From: Salinispirillum sp049115955
GTDB lineage: Bacteria > Pseudomonadota > Gammaproteobacteria > Pseudomonadales > Natronospirillaceae
Reading direction: 5' to 3'
Length of the DNA: 64,000 nt
Assembly (NCBI GenBank): GCA_049115955.1
Contig: JAGDZJ010000007.1
Coordinates: 1 to 64,000, forward strand
In this document: one piece after another, positions 43,384 through 52,567 of the stretch
Position numbering within the stretch: position 1 is the stretch's first letter
Layout: the number at the start of each line of letters is the position of its first letter
The notes under the pieces: generated by a model
The model's database searches: none
The model's input: only the letters and a program-made list of their open reading frames with translations
Told to the model about the DNA's origin: nothing
Made by a program: the position numbers and the translations under genes

Positions 43384-45416
43384 CAGTCGGCTCCCAGTAA
43401 CGTGCGCCGCCGCTCCAGCCACTCTGCTTCGTCCAGCACGGGCACACCTAGCGATTCTGCTTTCGCAAGCTTGCTACCCGCACCCGGCCCCGCAATGAGG
43501 CAGGTCGTTTGCGCACTGACGCTGCCCGCCACCTTGGCACCCAAGGCTTGTAAATCGGCTTTTACTTCGTCACGCGTTGCCGTTTCCAGTTTACCGGTTA
43601 CGACCCACGTTTCCCCCGCTAAAGGTTGAGTTTCGACAGACGGAGCTTCGATGGCTGGCCACTGCACACCCTGCCCGATCAGACTGCGAATTTCATCCAC
43701 ATTGTGCTCTTGCTCAAAAAACTGCCGAATGTGTTTCGCCATGATAGGGCCCACGTCGCTCACTGCCGTCAGCTCGTCTTCACCGGCGCGCATCAGCGCA
43801 TCCAGATTACCGAAGTGCAGCGCCAAATTGCGAGCGGTGGTTTCGCCTACTTCACGGATGCCCAGCGCAAACAAAAAACGTGGCAGCGTGGTGTCCTTGC
43901 TCTGCGTGAGCGCATCAATGGTGTTCTGAGCGGATTTCTCGCCCATGCGCTCCAGTGACATTAACTGGTCACGGGTTAGGCGATAGAGATCAGAAAACTG
44001 CATTACCCATTGTTTATCGATCAGTGTCTCCAACAGCTTTTCGCCCACGCCATCAATGTCCATGGCTTTGCGCGACACGAAATGCTTCAACGCTTCCAGG
44101 CGCTGCGCGCCACAGGTGACACCGCCGGTGCAGCGTGCAATCACTTCTCCGTCTAGGCGCTCAATGGGTGAGTTGCACACGGGGCAATGGTCAGGCAATG
44201 GCACTTTGCGGGCGTTGCTCGGCCGACGTTCTGGCACGGCACGCAATACCTTAGGTATGACGTCACCCGCCCGATGAATAATGACGGTATCGCCTTCGTG
44301 CAAATCCAGCCGCGCAATCTCATCCATATTGTGCAAGGTAGCATTGCTGACCATTACGCCGCCGACGAGGACGGGTTGCAGGCGGGCAACCGGTGTGACC
44401 GCTCCGGTGCGACCGATTTGGAAATCAATGCGTTCCAGTACGGTCAATTCTTCTTGCGCGGGAAATTTGTACGCAATGGCCCAACGCGGTGCGCGCGACA
44501 CCATGCCGAGACGGTCTTGCAATGTTATTGCATCAACCTTGAACACCACGCCGTCAATGTCATACGGTAAGGTATCGCGCTTGGCGGCGATGCCGTTGTA
44601 ATAGGTTTGCAGGGCGTCTACGCCTTTAATGCGCTGCATTTCCGGATTGATTCGAAAGCCCCACTCATGAAAAAGACGCAGCCGTTCATACTGGCTGTCT
44701 GGTAACTCGCTGCCTTCAATCTCACCATAGCCGTAACAGCAAAACTCCAGCGGGCGTTTTGCTGTAACCGCCGGATCAATTTGCCGCAGGCTACCAGAAG
44801 CGGCATTACGCGGGTTCATGTAGGTTTTCTCGCCCGCCGCAAGCGCCTGCTCATTGAGTTGCTGAAACCCACTGCGCGGCATGTAGATTTCACCGCGCAC
44901 TTCAAGCAATGCAGGAAAGTCAGTACCGTGTAAACGCAGCGGCACCGAAGGAATTGTGCGCACATTGGCGGTGATGTTTTCACCCGTTGTGCCGTCGCCG
45001 CGCGTTGCCGCTTGCATCAACACGCCCTGCTCATAGCGCAGACTGACGGCGATGCCATCCAGTTTGGGTTCGCAGCAAAAGACCAACTCGTTGCTGATTC
45101 CTTCCTTCTCCAAGCGTTCACGCAGGCGACGACAGAATGCCGCCAGGTCCTCTCCGGAAAATGCGTTGTCGAGCGACAACATAGGTAAAGCATGAGTAAC
45201 GGGAGTGAATCCGCCAACAAGAACGGCTCCAACGCGTTGCGTCGGCGAATCGGCGGTGACAAGTTCAGGGTGCTGTTCTTCTAATGCCTTCAGTTCGTGA
45301 AACAAGCGGTCGTACTCGGCATCAGGTACTGTGGGCTCATCCAAGACGTAGTAAGCGTAGTTGTGCTGCTGCAACTGCTGACGCAGGACGGCTATTTGCT
45401 GTTCGATCGCTTTCAT
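43383..45416 (-). CDS. ligA: NAD-dependent DNA ligase
   Basis: Seals nicks in replication and repair. 677 residues. The adenylated lysine is in FCCEPKLDGIAVSLRYEQG (about residue 120). An OB fold follows, then a four-cysteine zinc finger (CPVC ... C ... C near 405-430), helix-hairpin-helix repeats (DIDGVGEKLLETL, GIREVGETTARNLALHFG), and a C-terminal BRCT domain (about 590-670, GETWVVTGKLETATRDEVK). Starts 11 bases after zipA. Confidence 0.98.
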   Translation of the reverse strand: MKAIEQQIAVLRQQLQQHNYAYYVLDEPTVPDAEYDRLFHELKALEEQHPELVTADSPTQRVGAVLVGGFTPVTHALPMLSLDNAFSGEDLAAFCRRLRERLEKEGISNELVFCCEPKLDGIAVSLRYEQGVLMQAATRGDGTTGENITANVRTIPSVPLRLHGTDFPALLEVRGEIYMPRSGFQQLNEQALAAGEKTYMNPRNAASGSLRQIDPAVTAKRPLEFCCYGYGEIEGSELPDSQYERLRLFHEWGFRINPEMQRIKGVDALQTYYNGIAAKRDTLPYDIDGVVFKVDAITLQDRLGMVSRAPRWAIAYKFPAQEELTVLERIDFQIGRTGAVTPVARLQPVLVGGVMVSNATLHNMDEIARLDLHEGDTVIIHRAGDVIPKVLRAVPERRPSNARKVPLPDHCPVCNSPIERLDGEVIARCTGGVTCGAQRLEALKHFVSRKAMDIDGVGEKLLETLIDKQWVMQFSDLYRLTRDQLMSLERMGEKSAQNTIDALTQSKDTTLPRFLFALGIREVGETTARNLALHFGNLDALMRAGEDELTAVSDVGPIMAKHIRQFFEQEHNVDEIRSLIGQGVQWPAIEAPSVETQPLAGETWVVTGKLETATRDEVKADLQALGAKVAGSVSAQTTCLIAGPGAGSKLAKAESLGVPVLDEAEWLERRRTLLGAD

Positions 45417-45427
45417 AGTCGCTCTAC

Positions 45428-46528
45428 TCAGACCCTTTTAACCAACTGGGTACGCTGAAAATCGCGGATGCGCTCGCGGTAATGTTCCAGCGTCTGGGCG
45501 GTCATCATGCTGCGACTGTCGTCAAGGAGATCTCCGCGCAAGTGCTCACCCAGAGTATGCGCTGTGTGATACATAGCATCAAAGGCCTCTAAAGGTTTCG
45601 CCTGACAGGGCAGTTGTAAGAAGAAGGTGACGCCACGAGTCGCGAAATGCTCAACATTGTCGATATCAAAAGTACCCGGGTTAAACGCATTCGCGGCACT
45701 GTATTGCAGCAAGCCCTGTTCGTCCGTGGCATGGAAGATGTTCATATTGCCAAAGCGCATGCCACAGGCCAGTAGTATTTCCAACAGCGCAGCGCCAGAA
45801 AACTCATAGTCGTCGCGCGCCAGCACGGTAATGACGATCACCGCTTCTGGTTCAGCCAACATCTGCTCCCCCGGTTCGTCAGCAATCATGACATCTTCTG
45901 CCCATGGCGGCTCCGTTTGATTCATCACCGAATCCGTGGTGGCTTTGGCAACGGTTCGATCATAGAGGTCATCCACCCAAGCGTCGTTCATCTGTTCGGT
46001 AAAATGAGGAGATTCAGCCGCGTGCTCTGCTTCCGGCTGATCGTCGACAAACCGACTGTCTTCGCTGTGCGTCAAGTCATCATCCGAGACATAGTCCATT
46101 GGCGCCTCAGAGGGTGAAATTTCGGAGTCGTCATTGTCATCGGTATAGAAAGACCGCTCGTCGCGCTCAAATTCTGAGTGTTCAGTTTCCGGTTGTTGGA
46201 CAGGGGGCTGTAAATCAAAGGCATACTGACCCTCTTCCTGTTCTTCATCATCTAAATCAGGCTCAGGATCAGATGCGACCGAGTCTACCAGCATGGGCAC
46301 TCGCTCAGTCAATTGCAGTTTACGTGTGCGCTCCTCTATGGCCACCGACCGTTCGTCGCGCGCCGCGACTCGCTTCACTTGAATATCGGTCTCTGGCTCG
46401 CGTTGTTTTACCGGCGCCCGATAATTACCCCGGTACTTCTGCTGTCGCTTCACGCGACGCCAGGCATCCGCTGCCAATACAACCATCATGATGATGGCTA
46501 ATACGATGATCCACTCTCGCACGTCCAT
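45428..46528 (-). CDS. zipA: Cell division protein ZipA
   Basis: Anchors FtsZ to the inner membrane. 366 residues. N-terminal membrane helix (about 5-22, EWIIVLAIIMMVVLAADAW), a basic patch, a long acidic Pro/Gln linker, and a C-terminal FtsZ-binding domain (about 225-355, VIVITVLARDDYEFSGAALL, MRFGNMNIFHATDEQG). The smc-zipA-ligA order is common in related bacteria. Confidence 0.95.
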   Translation of the reverse strand: MDVREWIIVLAIIMMVVLAADAWRRVKRQQKYRGNYRAPVKQREPETDIQVKRVAARDERSVAIEERTRKLQLTERVPMLVDSVASDPEPDLDDEEQEEGQYAFDLQPPVQQPETEHSEFERDERSFYTDDNDDSEISPSEAPMDYVSDDDLTHSEDSRFVDDQPEAEHAAESPHFTEQMNDAWVDDLYDRTVAKATTDSVMNQTEPPWAEDVMIADEPGEQMLAEPEAVIVITVLARDDYEFSGAALLEILLACGMRFGNMNIFHATDEQGLLQYSAANAFNPGTFDIDNVEHFATRGVTFFLQLPCQAKPLEAFDAMYHTAHTLGEHLRGDLLDDSRSMMTAQTLEHYRERIRDFQRTQLVKRV

Positions 46529-46609
46529 TGAATCGATACTCTGCTGTAAAGTTGGTCACTCGCACCTAAGAAGCACAAGCAACAATGAATTCTTTTAAAA
46601 TGGCGTTCT

Positions 46610-46640
46610 TTAACGAATTATTGTTAACAATGTTCGTTAA
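46610..46640. promoter_or_regulatory. Nested palindrome between smc and zipA
   Basis: TTAACGAA (46610-46617) pairs with TTCGTTAA (46633-46640), and between them ATTGTTAACAAT (46620-46631) is itself a 12-base palindrome. The right arm overlaps the smc stop codon, and the zipA start is about 80 bases away. It could be a protein operator for zipA or a 3' structure for smc. Confidence 0.5.
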
Positions 46641-49600
46641 GACGCGACCATCTCAACCGCCTCGTCGAGGTTAACCGATACCAAGCGCGAAACCCCTGGC
46701 TCGTTCATGGTAACACCCATTAGCTGATGTGCAATTTCCATGGCGACCTTGTTGTGCGTAATGTAGATGAATTCTACCTGCTCGGACATGGCTTCGACCA
46801 GTCGTGAGAAGCGTGCCACGTTCGCATCGTCGAGCGGGGCATCCACCTCATCTAGCATACAAAACGGTGCTGGATTCAAACGGAAGATAGAGAACACCAA
46901 GGCAATTGCCGTCAGGGCTTTCTCGCCACCCGACAACAAGTGAATCGTAGCGTTTTTCTTGCCGGGTGGGCGCGCCATAATGGCCACCCCGGTGTCCAAT
47001 AGGTCTTCGCCGGTCATCTCCAAATAGGCATGGCCACCGCCAAAAACCTTCGGGAAAAGTTCCTGTAAACCCTGATTCACCTGATCAAATGTGGTCTTGA
47101 ACCGGGTACGGGTTTCCTTATCAATCTTCCTAATCGCACCTTCCAACGTTTCCAGCGCGCGCTCCAGGTCTTCGTTTTGCTGGTCTAAATACTGTTTCCG
47201 TTCATTTTGCACCGCGTACTCGTCAATGGCGGCTAGGTTGATCGGCCCCAAGCGTTGAATGCGCTGATTCAACTGCTCGATCATTTGTTCGCACTGCGCA
47301 ATGGTCAGGTCGTCCGGCAAGTTCAGCAACAAGGTATTCAAGTGATACTGCTGCTCTTGCAACTGTTCTTCGACCGTGGCTTTGCGAGTTTCCAAGCGCT
47401 CTAGATCCATTTGTTGTTGCTGCACGCGTTGCTGCTGCAAGGCAATGGCCTGTTCCAAACGCAAGCGATGCTGCTCGAAACCACGCATCTGCTCGTGGTA
47501 GCGTTCAGTCTCGGCGCGTGCTTGTTCAAGCTGTTCGGCCAGATCGAGCTGCTTGGCAACCTTCTCCTCCAGCTCTTCGCGCAGGCTATCATCAGGATCA
47601 ATCAAGCCTTGAATATCCAGATGCAGTTCTTCCGCACGCTCGTCCATTTGCTTCTGTTGCAAGTCCGCACGCCCCAAACCGGTACGTAAGGATTCGGACT
47701 GACTCTGTAAGCCATGCACCTTCAATTCTAAACTGTGACGCTGCTGTTCGGCCTCACGTTGACGGGCGCGCAGATCTTCCAACACCTGACGGGCATCGTC
47801 GCGCCGCTCGCGCAAATGCTCTTTGTCTTCCGCAGTGTCATCGTTCTGCTGAGCAACCGCCAGTTGCTCGCGAGCCTCCTGCAGTGCTTCAAATTCGCGT
47901 TCGTATTCGAGTTCGGTATCCTTCAGTTCACCGCGATAACGTTGCAATGACTGCTGCATGGCTTGGTTGGAGGCGCTCAGCGCCGACACCCGGGTTTCGA
48001 CTTCGTGTACGCGCCGCCGCGCCTCGTCTAATTGCGCCCGATGTTGTTGCCATTGCTGTTCGCTGGTGTCGATGGTGAGCTGCATGGCTTCGAGATTCAG
48101 TTCGGCGTCTTCAACTTCGAACTCCATTTCATCGACCGCCGCTTCCAGCTCTTCCAGTTTTTGCTGCTGGGCCAACAAGCCTTCGCGGTCGGCTGTACTG
48201 CGAAAGACACGCACCCAGCCAGGCCCCATCCAGACGCCATCCCGAGTAATGACACTGCTCTTCGCGTCTAACTGAGCGACTTTTACACGAGCTTCGGCAA
48301 CAGAGTCCGCGACCATCACAGCGTTTAACTGGGCAATCAGCGCCGCGGGTCCGCGTACACCCTCTGCCAGCGACCCAGCAACCACGGACGGCATAGACTG
48401 GCCATCGTCCAACCAATTCAATCGCGCCTCAGGCAAGTGTTCCCAAGCCAATTCGGGCAAGCCGTTGGCGGGCAGCACATGACTCTGTAGCCAGTGGCCC
48501 AACACCCACTCCACCGCCTGCGCCCATGGTCCCGTCACTTCTAGGCGTTCCATGACCTGCGGACTGCGCTGCAATTGCCAGCGGTTCAGCCAGTCTTTTA
48601 CCTGCACCGTATCACCGGCCTGCGCTTGCAATACGGCTTTAAGACGAGTGATTTCTTGTTGCTGCTGACTGAGCTGCTGGCGCAACGATTGCACTTGGTC
48701 GCGTCGCTGTTGCTGTTGTTCGCGCTGCGTCTGCAGAGCCTCTTCACTGGTTAAAGCCTGCTCTTCCGCATCTGAAAGGCGGACCTGCGCCGATTCGCGC
48801 TCCATTTCGAGCTGCATAAGCTGTTCAGTTGCCGGGTCGTCCTCCAGTTTGGCCAGCTCCATTTGCAGCCGCTCACGACGCTGCGTCAACTGCTGCAATT
48901 GCTTCTCTGCCTGCTCTATACGCGAGCGCAAACGCTCCGACTGACGCGCTGCTTCTGCGGAACCGAGACTGTACTCCAACCACTGCTCTTCGTACTGACG
49001 AAACAGTAACTCTTGCTCCTGCGTCTTTTCTGCCGCTATGGCGGCTTCTTCCTGCCAATGCTCCAGCTCCGGGCGCAACATGGAGAGCTGCTCTTCCATC
49101 TCCTCCAGTTGTGCTTTATCGGCTTCATGATGCTGGCGCAATTCATGACGATCGCGCTCTATGCGGCGAATTTGTTCTTGCAACTGCTGTACTTTTTCGC
49201 GCTGATGAGCCGACTGCTGCTCCAACCGCGCGATGTCGTTGCCCATTTCATAGTAGGCTTTTTGTACCGTCTGAAAGCGGTCGTTGGCGTCTTCATTGGC
49301 CAACCGAATTTCTTCCGTTTCGGCCTCACGCTCGCGCAGCTCCGCAGTCTGTGCTTCACGATCACGTTCGGCCTCGGCCAATTGCTGGCGAATACCTTGT
49401 GCTTCCTGGTCCAAATCACGCCAGCGCAGCGCGCTCAATTGTGCTCGCTGCTGCTTTTCATCGGCCTTGTACTGTCGGTATTTTTCGGCAGCCTGGGCTT
49501 GCCTTTCCAGGTGCGCAAGCTGACGCTGCAATTCGTCGCGAATGTCGGTCAAACGCTCCAGATTTTCCGCCGTCCGACGCATACGGTTTTCTGTTTCTCG

Positions 49601-50131
49601 ACGCCGATCTTTGTACTTGGAGATACCAGCCGCTTCTTCAAGAAACACCCGCAACTCTTCCGGTTTGGATTCAATCAACCGTGAGATCATGCCCTGTTCT
49701 ATGATGGCGTAGCTACGCGGGCCCAAGCCGGTGCCTGCAAAGAGGTCGGTGATGTCACGGCGGCGACATTTGCTGCCGTTCAGGTAGTAGGTAGACTGGC
49801 CGTCACGCGTGACTTTGCGCTTAATGGAAATTTCGTTGTATTGCGCATAGGGCCCGGACAGTGTGTGGTCACTGTTGTCAAAAATCAGCTCAACGGTGCA
49901 TTGCGCGACCGGTTTCCGCCGCGTGGACCCGTTAAAAATAACGTCTGTCATGGCTTCGCCACGCAGATTTTTAGCCGACGACTCCCCCATTACCCAACGT
50001 ACGGCATCGATGGTATTCGATTTACCGCAACCATTAGGCCCAACTATCGCAGTCAGGTTATTGGGAAAAGGGATATGGGTAGGGTCAACAAACGATTTGA
50101 ACCCCGCCATCTTGATGCTTTTTAGTCGCAT
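46637..50131 (-). CDS. smc: Chromosome condensation ATPase SMC
   Basis: 1164 residues. N-terminal Walker A in AIVGPNGCGKSNTIDAVRW, two long coiled coils (about 170-500 and 660-1000) around a hinge (about 505-650, WAQAVEWVLGHWLQSH), and a C-terminal head with the ABC signature LLSGGEKALTAIALVF and Walker B FCMLDEVDAPLDDANV. It compacts and segregates the chromosome with ScpA/ScpB. Its presence points away from the MukBEF-bearing enterics and vibrios. Confidence 0.98.
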   Translation of the reverse strand: MRLKSIKMAGFKSFVDPTHIPFPNNLTAIVGPNGCGKSNTIDAVRWVMGESSAKNLRGEAMTDVIFNGSTRRKPVAQCTVELIFDNSDHTLSGPYAQYNEISIKRKVTRDGQSTYYLNGSKCRRRDITDLFAGTGLGPRSYAIIEQGMISRLIESKPEELRVFLEEAAGISKYKDRRRETENRMRRTAENLERLTDIRDELQRQLAHLERQAQAAEKYRQYKADEKQQRAQLSALRWRDLDQEAQGIRQQLAEAERDREAQTAELREREAETEEIRLANEDANDRFQTVQKAYYEMGNDIARLEQQSAHQREKVQQLQEQIRRIERDRHELRQHHEADKAQLEEMEEQLSMLRPELEHWQEEAAIAAEKTQEQELLFRQYEEQWLEYSLGSAEAARQSERLRSRIEQAEKQLQQLTQRRERLQMELAKLEDDPATEQLMQLEMERESAQVRLSDAEEQALTSEEALQTQREQQQQRRDQVQSLRQQLSQQQQEITRLKAVLQAQAGDTVQVKDWLNRWQLQRSPQVMERLEVTGPWAQAVEWVLGHWLQSHVLPANGLPELAWEHLPEARLNWLDDGQSMPSVVAGSLAEGVRGPAALIAQLNAVMVADSVAEARVKVAQLDAKSSVITRDGVWMGPGWVRVFRSTADREGLLAQQQKLEELEAAVDEMEFEVEDAELNLEAMQLTIDTSEQQWQQHRAQLDEARRRVHEVETRVSALSASNQAMQQSLQRYRGELKDTELEYEREFEALQEAREQLAVAQQNDDTAEDKEHLRERRDDARQVLEDLRARQREAEQQRHSLELKVHGLQSQSESLRTGLGRADLQQKQMDERAEELHLDIQGLIDPDDSLREELEEKVAKQLDLAEQLEQARAETERYHEQMRGFEQHRLRLEQAIALQQQRVQQQQMDLERLETRKATVEEQLQEQQYHLNTLLLNLPDDLTIAQCEQMIEQLNQRIQRLGPINLAAIDEYAVQNERKQYLDQQNEDLERALETLEGAIRKIDKETRTRFKTTFDQVNQGLQELFPKVFGGGHAYLEMTGEDLLDTGVAIMARPPGKKNATIHLLSGGEKALTAIALVFSIFRLNPAPFCMLDEVDAPLDDANVARFSRLVEAMSEQVEFIYITHNKVAMEIAHQLMGVTMNEPGVSRLVSVNLDEAVEMVAS

Positions 50132-50184
50132 AGAAAATGCATGCCTTGCGCCAACTTATTGTTATCCATTCAACGCATTGTAGA

Positions 50185-50260
50185 GTGTTTTCTTCATCAG
50201 CAAAACACACTTGCACGCTCGTCAAAGCAACGACACTTTGCGTACGTTGCCTCAACGAGC
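50185..50260 (-). other. Two hairpins between ccmI and smc
   Basis: GCTCGT (50217-50222) and GCAACG (50227-50232) pair with CGTTGC (50245-50250) and ACGAGC (50255-50260), giving a two-part stem. GTGTTTT (50185-50191) pairs with AAAACAC (50202-50208). No long T run follows on minus, so an efficient terminator is uncertain. Confidence 0.4.
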
Positions 50261-50286
50261 TGCATTAGATTTGTCTAGATGCTTCC

Positions 50287-51513
50287 CTAACGACTAATTG
50301 GAGTGAAACTCAAAAGGATGGATGTATCTTCACCTTCCGTAGCCACACGAATCATCGGTGCTTCATGCGTCGCCTGACCCAAGTCCGCAGTACCTCCGGG
50401 CGACACGAATGCCGTGACTTCAACTTCATCGTAGTCCGATAGACGAGCTGCATCGGACATCCGGTCACGATCCGTGAGCTCAATACGGCTCGGCATCTGC
50501 GTGACCGGGTAGCGTTGTACCGCAATGGGCATACCACCGCCCACCGGCCGGGCCAAAACGAAGATAACAGACTGCAGATTGACATCCGCTGGCAGCGGCG
50601 TGAATACAATTTCTACGCGATGCGGTGTGCGTTCTGCCAATTCAAAATCGGGTTCTTGGCCTAAGCGTTCTTGGGCCGCACGTATACCGCCAATCACCGT
50701 TTCTCGGCCCCCGCCTTCGGGTACTAAATCAGCAAACATTTGCCATACATCAATGGCTTGCTGGTATTCACCGCTGGCGAAATAAGCAACGCCGAGTGTA
50801 CCCAACGCTTGCGTATTTTCAGGATTCAGTCGAATAGCCTCGCGAAAATCACGCTCGACATCCTCGGACCACTGCTGCCCGGCCAAAAAGAAATGCAGTT
50901 GCCCACGGCTGGTCAGAATAATGGACAGGTCATCGGGATCAAACTCACCGCGCGCCCGATATCTTTCCTCTACACGGTTATAGGCCTCTATCGCCTCGGG
51001 GAATCGACCAGCTTGGGTGTAGGAGTCCGCCAACATGTACCAATCTTCAGCCGTCGGTGACGATTTACCTAATACAAAAGATTCATAAGCCCCCACGAAC
51101 GCCATAAAATCGGCTTCGCTGCGATCCCTTACTTGGGCTTTTTCATACAACGCCATCTCCTGCTGCGCACCTAAAGGCACGTACAACGCTGCCGCTGCTG
51201 CGGCCACCAGCAGCGTTGCCGCCAGTGACCACTTCCAATTCAGACGGCCGCGTGCCTTGAGCGTCTCCGTGGCGATCTCTGTCTCCGACAATAATTGCTT
51301 GTCGAGTTCTAATGACAAACTATCGAACTGCGCTTGGTCAATAACCCCAGCGTTGAGCTCCTCGGCCAACTCATTGCGACGCACCTCATAGGCTTGTACG
51401 CGATCAGCGTTGCGCGCCAGAGTAATTTCCCGTGAGGCACCATACAGTGCGGGGTAGCCTAGGACGACGGCTAAAAGCGCAGTCAACACCAGCAACATTG
51501 CTAACATAATCAT
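50287..51513 (-). CDS. ccmI: Cytochrome c maturation protein CcmI
   Basis: 408 residues. Two membrane helices (about 1-20 and 95-115, WKWSLAATLLVAAAAAALYV) flank a cytoplasmic leucine-zipper-like part (RVQAYEVRRNELAEELNAGV). The periplasmic part has TPR helices (about 150-270, LRLNPENTQALGTLGVAYFA-like) and a C-terminal beta domain. It holds apocytochrome c for the CcmFH ligase. The ATG overlaps the ccmH stop. Last gene of the ccm operon. Confidence 0.93.
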   Translation of the reverse strand: MIMLAMLLVLTALLAVVLGYPALYGASREITLARNADRVQAYEVRRNELAEELNAGVIDQAQFDSLSLELDKQLLSETEIATETLKARGRLNWKWSLAATLLVAAAAAALYVPLGAQQEMALYEKAQVRDRSEADFMAFVGAYESFVLGKSSPTAEDWYMLADSYTQAGRFPEAIEAYNRVEERYRARGEFDPDDLSIILTSRGQLHFFLAGQQWSEDVERDFREAIRLNPENTQALGTLGVAYFASGEYQQAIDVWQMFADLVPEGGGRETVIGGIRAAQERLGQEPDFELAERTPHRVEIVFTPLPADVNLQSVIFVLARPVGGGMPIAVQRYPVTQMPSRIELTDRDRMSDAARLSDYDEVEVTAFVSPGGTADLGQATHEAPMIRVATEGEDTSILLSFTPISR

Positions 51514-52046
51514 AAATCTTTGCCTACCTGACGTCGTAGTTCAGCCAATCTCGCGTGCTCTTCTGCTGTCAATTCAGAGTGCTCGGATGCCTCAGTCGCT
51601 GCGCCTCCCGTTGCGTGTGCCCGGCGTACACCCCATAGCGCGCCTATCAGACCCATCACGGACACAGCGATCAGCACCAATATCCACACCATATGATTAC
51701 CCAATCGCGGCCGATAGGTCACAAAGTCACCCCAACGATCGATCATAAAATCTACAATTTCTTCATCGCTATAACCGGCTTCAAGCAATTGCGCCGTACG
51801 ATCGCGCATGTCTAAGGCAATCGGCGCATCAGAATCAGCGATACTCTGGTTTTGACAGCGCGGGCAGCGCAGTTCATGTGTCAGGGTATGGAACCGACCT
51901 TCAAAGCTGGGGTCGGAGAAGTCGCGAATGGAGGGGGAAGTGGCGCGCTCAGCGGTTGTTTCCGCCATGAGCGGAATGGCCAACATGGTAACTGCCACTA
52001 TTACGCTAACGCGAAACAAGTGAATAAGGTGTCTGGAAAACATCAT
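51510..52046 (-). CDS. ccmH: Cytochrome c maturation protein CcmH
   Basis: 178 residues. Signal peptide, then the redox motif LRCPRCQNQSIADSDA, which reduces the haem-binding cysteines of apocytochrome c, and DRWGDFVTYRPRLG. A C-terminal membrane helix follows (about 122-145). It is the short CcmH form, with CcmI as a separate protein. Start and stop both overlap neighbours by 4 bases. Confidence 0.95.
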   Translation of the reverse strand: MMFSRHLIHLFRVSVIVAVTMLAIPLMAETTAERATSPSIRDFSDPSFEGRFHTLTHELRCPRCQNQSIADSDAPIALDMRDRTAQLLEAGYSDEEIVDFMIDRWGDFVTYRPRLGNHMVWILVLIAVSVMGLIGALWGVRRAHATGGAATEASEHSELTAEEHARLAELRRQVGKDL

Positions 52047-52567
52047 AGGTTCCGATACACCTCTGCAAGGGAAGAGTCCCAGACACGTTGATCAATAACA
52101 CCGACGTGCCGGTGCCGCACAATCCCCTCAGCATCCACAAAGAACGTTTCCGGCGCACCGGTGATACCCAGATCGAAACCCAGCATACCGAGCGGATCAA
52201 ACACATTCATAGCGTAAGGGTTTTTTAACCGCTCCAGCCAATCCAAACCACCCTCACGGGTGTCGCGGTAGTTGAGCCCGACAATACGTACCCCGTCTGC
52301 TGCTAAGTCATTCAGCACCGGATGCTCAATACGGCAACTTGGGCACCAAGAACCCCAGACGTTAAACAGAAACGGTTCGCCAATAATGTCTGCATTGGTA
52401 AGCGTTTCATTCTCGTCATACAAGGACTGCAATTCAAAGGCCGGCAGCGAGCGGCCAATCAAGGTCGACGGCAAGGTTTCGAAATCTTGATCCGTCGACA
52501 AGATGTAGCCAAAAATAGTGCCCGCAATCAACACGATGAAAAAGGGTATAAACAGTGCCCAACGCAT
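52043..52567 (-). CDS. ccmG: Thiol:disulfide interchange protein CcmG (DsbE)
   Basis: 174 residues starting MRWALFIPFFIVLIAGTIFG, a membrane anchor. The thioredoxin fold has the active site FNVWGSWCPSCRIEHPVL, and the usual GVTGAPETFFVD is here GITGAPETFFVDAEG. ATG 52567 shares one base with the ccmF stop (TGATG) and is preceded by AGGAGC. The frame extending to 52660 lies inside ccmF. Confidence 0.96.
   Translation of the reverse strand: MRWALFIPFFIVLIAGTIFGYILSTDQDFETLPSTLIGRSLPAFELQSLYDENETLTNADIIGEPFLFNVWGSWCPSCRIEHPVLNDLAADGVRIVGLNYRDTREGGLDWLERLKNPYAMNVFDPLGMLGFDLGITGAPETFFVDAEGIVRHRHVGVIDQRVWDSSLAEVYRNL

Noticed and set aside
48829..49704. 291-codon plus frame opposite smc
   Set aside because: An antisense shadow of the coiled-coil region. 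The low-complexity proline/alanine-rich translation is the complement of Gln/Glu-rich codons.
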